Part shown: positions 61,187 through 64,000 of the stretch, piece after piece
Layout: each line of letters opens with the position of its first letter
Numbering within the stretch: position 1 is the stretch's first letter
DNA from: Nomia melanderi
Taxonomy: Eukaryota; Arthropoda; Insecta; Hymenoptera; Halictidae
Assembly (NCBI RefSeq): GCF_051020985.1
Contig: NC_135000.1
Location: 2,604,001-2,668,000, forward strand
Direction: 5' to 3'
DNA: 64,000 bases
The notes under the pieces: generated by a model
The model's input: the letters and a program-made list of their open reading frames with translations, nothing else
What the model was told of the DNA's origin: nothing
Databases searched by the model: none
Translations under genes and position numbers: made by a program

Positions 61187-61434
61187 TTAACCTTTTGCGC
61201 ACCTTTGTCAGCGTGATTCGACATCAGTTTTATTCGCAGGTGTGATTCTTTGTTAATATATTTTTCAAGTAGATTATATTATTATGTTATTTTTGATATT
61301 ATTATAAGAAGAATCTGTTTACACTCATCTCTACGAACTATCTGTTTTCTTAAATGCATTTCAAATAAAATATCGTAATGGTACAGAGTTATCGAGGAAA
61401 AAATGCAAAAGAAATTCGGAGTGCAAAGGGTTCA
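61187..61434. mobile_element. group J repeat
   Basis: Left TTAACCTTTTGCGCACC, right AAATTCGGAGTGCAAAGGG. Inverted counterpart of 24725-24967. Confidence 0.75.
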
Positions 61435-61479
61435 AAAAGAAATAGATTGAAGACAACGAAAGTAGAAGCTTGGAACTCG

Positions 61480-61697
61480 AAACTAGGAGACGTGTTAAAA
61501 TGACCCATTCCTGATTTCCTTTTTCGCAATTATTAAAAAGGTAACAGGTGTTTCTCTGAGAAATTATTAAAGAAATTGTTTTGACAATACAAACATTGAA
61601 TTTGAAATTAATTAAATGTCTTAATAGATGCAACCTTCAAATTTCTATACAGTAATTTCAAAAAGTCAGTTTGACTGATTGGTAGTTTCAGTGTTAA
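61480..61697. mobile_element. group A MITE
   Basis: Left TGTTAAAATGACCCATTCCT; right (reversed) TTAACACTGAAACTACCAAT. The extreme left end is altered. Confidence 0.75.
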
Positions 61698-62814
61698 AGA
61701 GGAAAGTTAGTGTTAAAGAATTAGTTAATACGATTTTGGTTTAGTTTCTTGTTTTGTCATTTTGTTGATAACAACAATTAGTAGTTATTACAGATTTCTT
61801 AATAATCCACGTTCATTTGGTTTATTCGCCACTGTTTGAAGATTTATTGCCATTAATTTTCATCGTTTCTTGATGAAAATCAGGGAAAATCTATTAATTA
61901 CAAATCAATTTTCATGAACTAAATTATGAAAACAAAATTCTATTACTATACAGAAGAAATAGACGTAGACCAATTTTTATTAACACGTACAAACTAGAGA
62001 TCCAAATGTTCTCATTTTCAAAAATTAATTGTCGCGAACCAAATGGAGAAAAATAAAACAAATCATCACCGAGAAAATACATTCTCCAAAACAAGAACAA
62101 AGAAACACACCTAATTTTTATAAACACATACAGCCTACGAATACAAATTACAAATCCAAATAAAAGTACCTCCTTCCTAGTATAAGCAAAAAAATCACAT
62201 CTAATTTTTTACATCCTTTGTTAAGTCGGACATGCATAAATGCATAAGGATCGGCGGTGCAGCGATCACACACGAAATTACAGAGCGCAGGGAGCGGAGG
62301 AGTCGATAGAGCATCGTCAGTTAGCCGCACAGACGCCGTTAGCCTTTATTACTTTCCAGGTTTTCAGTCGTGGGTGGCAGCTTTCTCAAGGGAACCTTGT
62401 AACACGCGTTGCACATCGCGCCCGGTTATCTAACGACCGAAAGAAACACGCTCGACGGTAAAATGATCGACGTTGGCCGGTCATCGGTTGCAATTAGAGC
62501 CGACAGACATCTGGATCTTGACGGTGACCGAATAAAAAGATAATCGATAAGCGCCGCGACGACTGGTTTTAATCAACTTCCGGGTTTTGTGTTGTCCGAG
62601 GGCCGGTGGACCTGTTGCGGAATAATTGGAGCTGTTACACAATGAAATAGGGAAATATTGCATTTCTATGAAAATTGATTTAGTTAAGGTTATGATACTG
62701 TTCAGTTGTGCGCAGGGGTTTGCAAATTCACCGTGGAAGCAGTTGCTTTTTAGAGGGTTTTGTAATGTCTCGGTTGAATAGAGTTTGTGTGAAACATAAG
62801 TAAGTGTAACAATG

Positions 62815-63000
62815 GAATAAAATAAAAAGATAAGTGAAAATAAAATAAAAATAAGATAATGAAAGTAAAATAAAAATAAAATGAATGAAAATAATATAAT
62901 AATAAAATAAAATAGATATAATATAATAATAAAATAAAATAGATCCAATATAATAATAAAATAAAATAGATCTAGTATAATAATAAAATAAAATAAATTA
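62815..63000. repeat. 28-bp AT minisatellite and A-rich simple sequence
   Basis: AATAAAATAAAATAGAT starts at about 62900, 62928, 62956 and 62984, exactly 28 bases apart. It is preceded by irregular AAAATAAAAT sequence. Confidence 0.92.
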
Positions 63001-64000
63001 TATAATATGATATAATATATAATATAGTAAATGTTTTAGAATATTTTTGACATATCCTTAGAAGAAACAATATATAAATCAATGTAGCAAAATGGTTAAC
63101 ATTCTTTGCAAATGTAAAATACACAATTTTCTACACAAAGATATAAAAATACATAAGTATTACACTGTTATTATTTATTCAGTATGTCGAATTACTTCCT
63201 TTTTCAATTATTGATTTCAATTTTAGAGAATCAGTGAATCTTCACTTAGCAAACAGTACTCAATGAACATCTCAACGACCGACGTCAAAATGAATAAATC
63301 TCATTCAACAACAGTAACAAAGACATCTCAGTGCATCATGATATCCTAAAGATTTACAAAAATTCCTTATTACATCAATAACCAAATTCCAACCAACTCA
63401 TCAATGATAATTGATAAACAAATAATCAATTCAATGAATGTTTACCAACAAAAAGGAGTTTCAAACGTATTGTTTCCCCCATTTAGAAGCGCGAACACAA
63501 ATTCACACTTCAAGAAAGAAATAAAAGAAAAAGAAACTAAAACTAATTAGCAATTTCGAAAATCGTTAGATGATATCTACGAATAATTAAATACGACCGT
63601 GTCGCCTCCGTATTTCGCGATGGTTTCCTGCTCATCGCGATCTTGCCCAAGCATCGTCGGAAAAAGCATTGAAAAACTACGCTGCTACCATCCAGCCGTC
63701 AACCAATGAAATTTTTTCTCTGACGTAACAACATTATGAAACGATCGAGACGAAGATAACAGAAGTGAATCACGTGCACGTGGGTGTGCGGCGTTATTCT
63801 TTCTGTTCCTTTTTTTTTTCGTTTCTTCTGTCCATTTCGAGAACTTTCCATGCTACAAATACTAATATCTGAACGGAATATCTGACGGTTTGGGTGTACG
63901 GTTAGCGAACACCGAGAAACGATATTGCAAAAATGAAAGCTGTTACATATAGATCGAAAACGCACGCCCCTGATTTTCTAGGGAAACTCGTGATCCACAT

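Larger units (their letters stand above)
53861..64000. other. non-coding stretch, part 5
   Basis: AT-rich DNA densely filled with TTAA-type repeats and minisatellites. GC-richer islands are at about 56070-56260, 57620-57880, 60690-61050, 62230-62620 and 63590-63970. No exon is supported. The island at 60650-60900 has open frames on both strands without family resemblance. Confidence 0.45.

Noticed and set aside
27903..64000. tRNA genes or CRISPR-like arrays
   Set aside because: No A/B-box pair with a cloverleaf was recognised, and the tandem arrays are ordinary minisatellites without spacers.

Overview
This window is nuclear DNA from an insect, most likely a hymenopteran (bee, wasp or ant). 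The evidence is an AT-rich background with short GC-rich islands, genes split by many short introns with GT-AG borders, and proteins of animal type. The order-level call is an inference from general protein character and from a selenoprotein-family gene that ends at the ancestral selenocysteine site. I could not run a search.

The left 26 kb is gene-dense. In order it holds: the last two exons of a probable FNBP4-like gene (+, 172-639); a twin-CX9C mitochondrial protein of the CHCHD7/COX23 family (+, 1729-2206); ethanolaminephosphotransferase 1 (EPT1/SELENOI; -, 7532 to 4954, 8 exons); cytochrome c oxidase subunit 7C (-, 9779 to 9366); the RING/B-box/ARF protein TRIM23 (+, 12253-14581, 6 exons, one apparently a GC-AG intron); calreticulin (-, 19234 to 15673, 8 exons, promoter with a perfect ER-stress element); and an unrecognised acidic/basic gene of about 746 codons (+, 21308-26175, 7 exons). 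I rebuilt each exon chain by hand, and every junction is in phase. These are housekeeping genes of the ER, mitochondrion and ubiquitin system. They form no operon or pathway cluster.

The right 36 kb (27.9-64 kb) shows no recognisable coding exon. A CpG-rich block at about 27.5-27.9 kb ends in a good splice donor and could be the first, untranslated exon of a gene whose long intron fills the rest. This stretch holds AT-rich DNA, GC-richer islands of 200-500 bp every 2-3 kb, several minisatellites (periods 28, 72, 138 and 148 bp), local duplications (232 and 315 bp) and a dense set of short dispersed repeats.

The most striking signal is those dispersed repeats. At least nine groups of 140-610 bp elements have inverted ends starting at TTAA, and several have a GTCA...TGAC palindrome just inside the end. 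Some are nested, or abut by sharing one TTAA. They look like non-autonomous piggyBac-type elements (MITEs). Copies also sit in introns of calreticulin and of the unrecognised gene.

Other points of interest are an EPT1 stop codon (UGA) exactly where vertebrate SELENOI has selenocysteine, with similar residues after it; the GC-AG intron in TRIM23, with a competing GT donor that would remove the ARF domain; and the UPR elements upstream of calreticulin.
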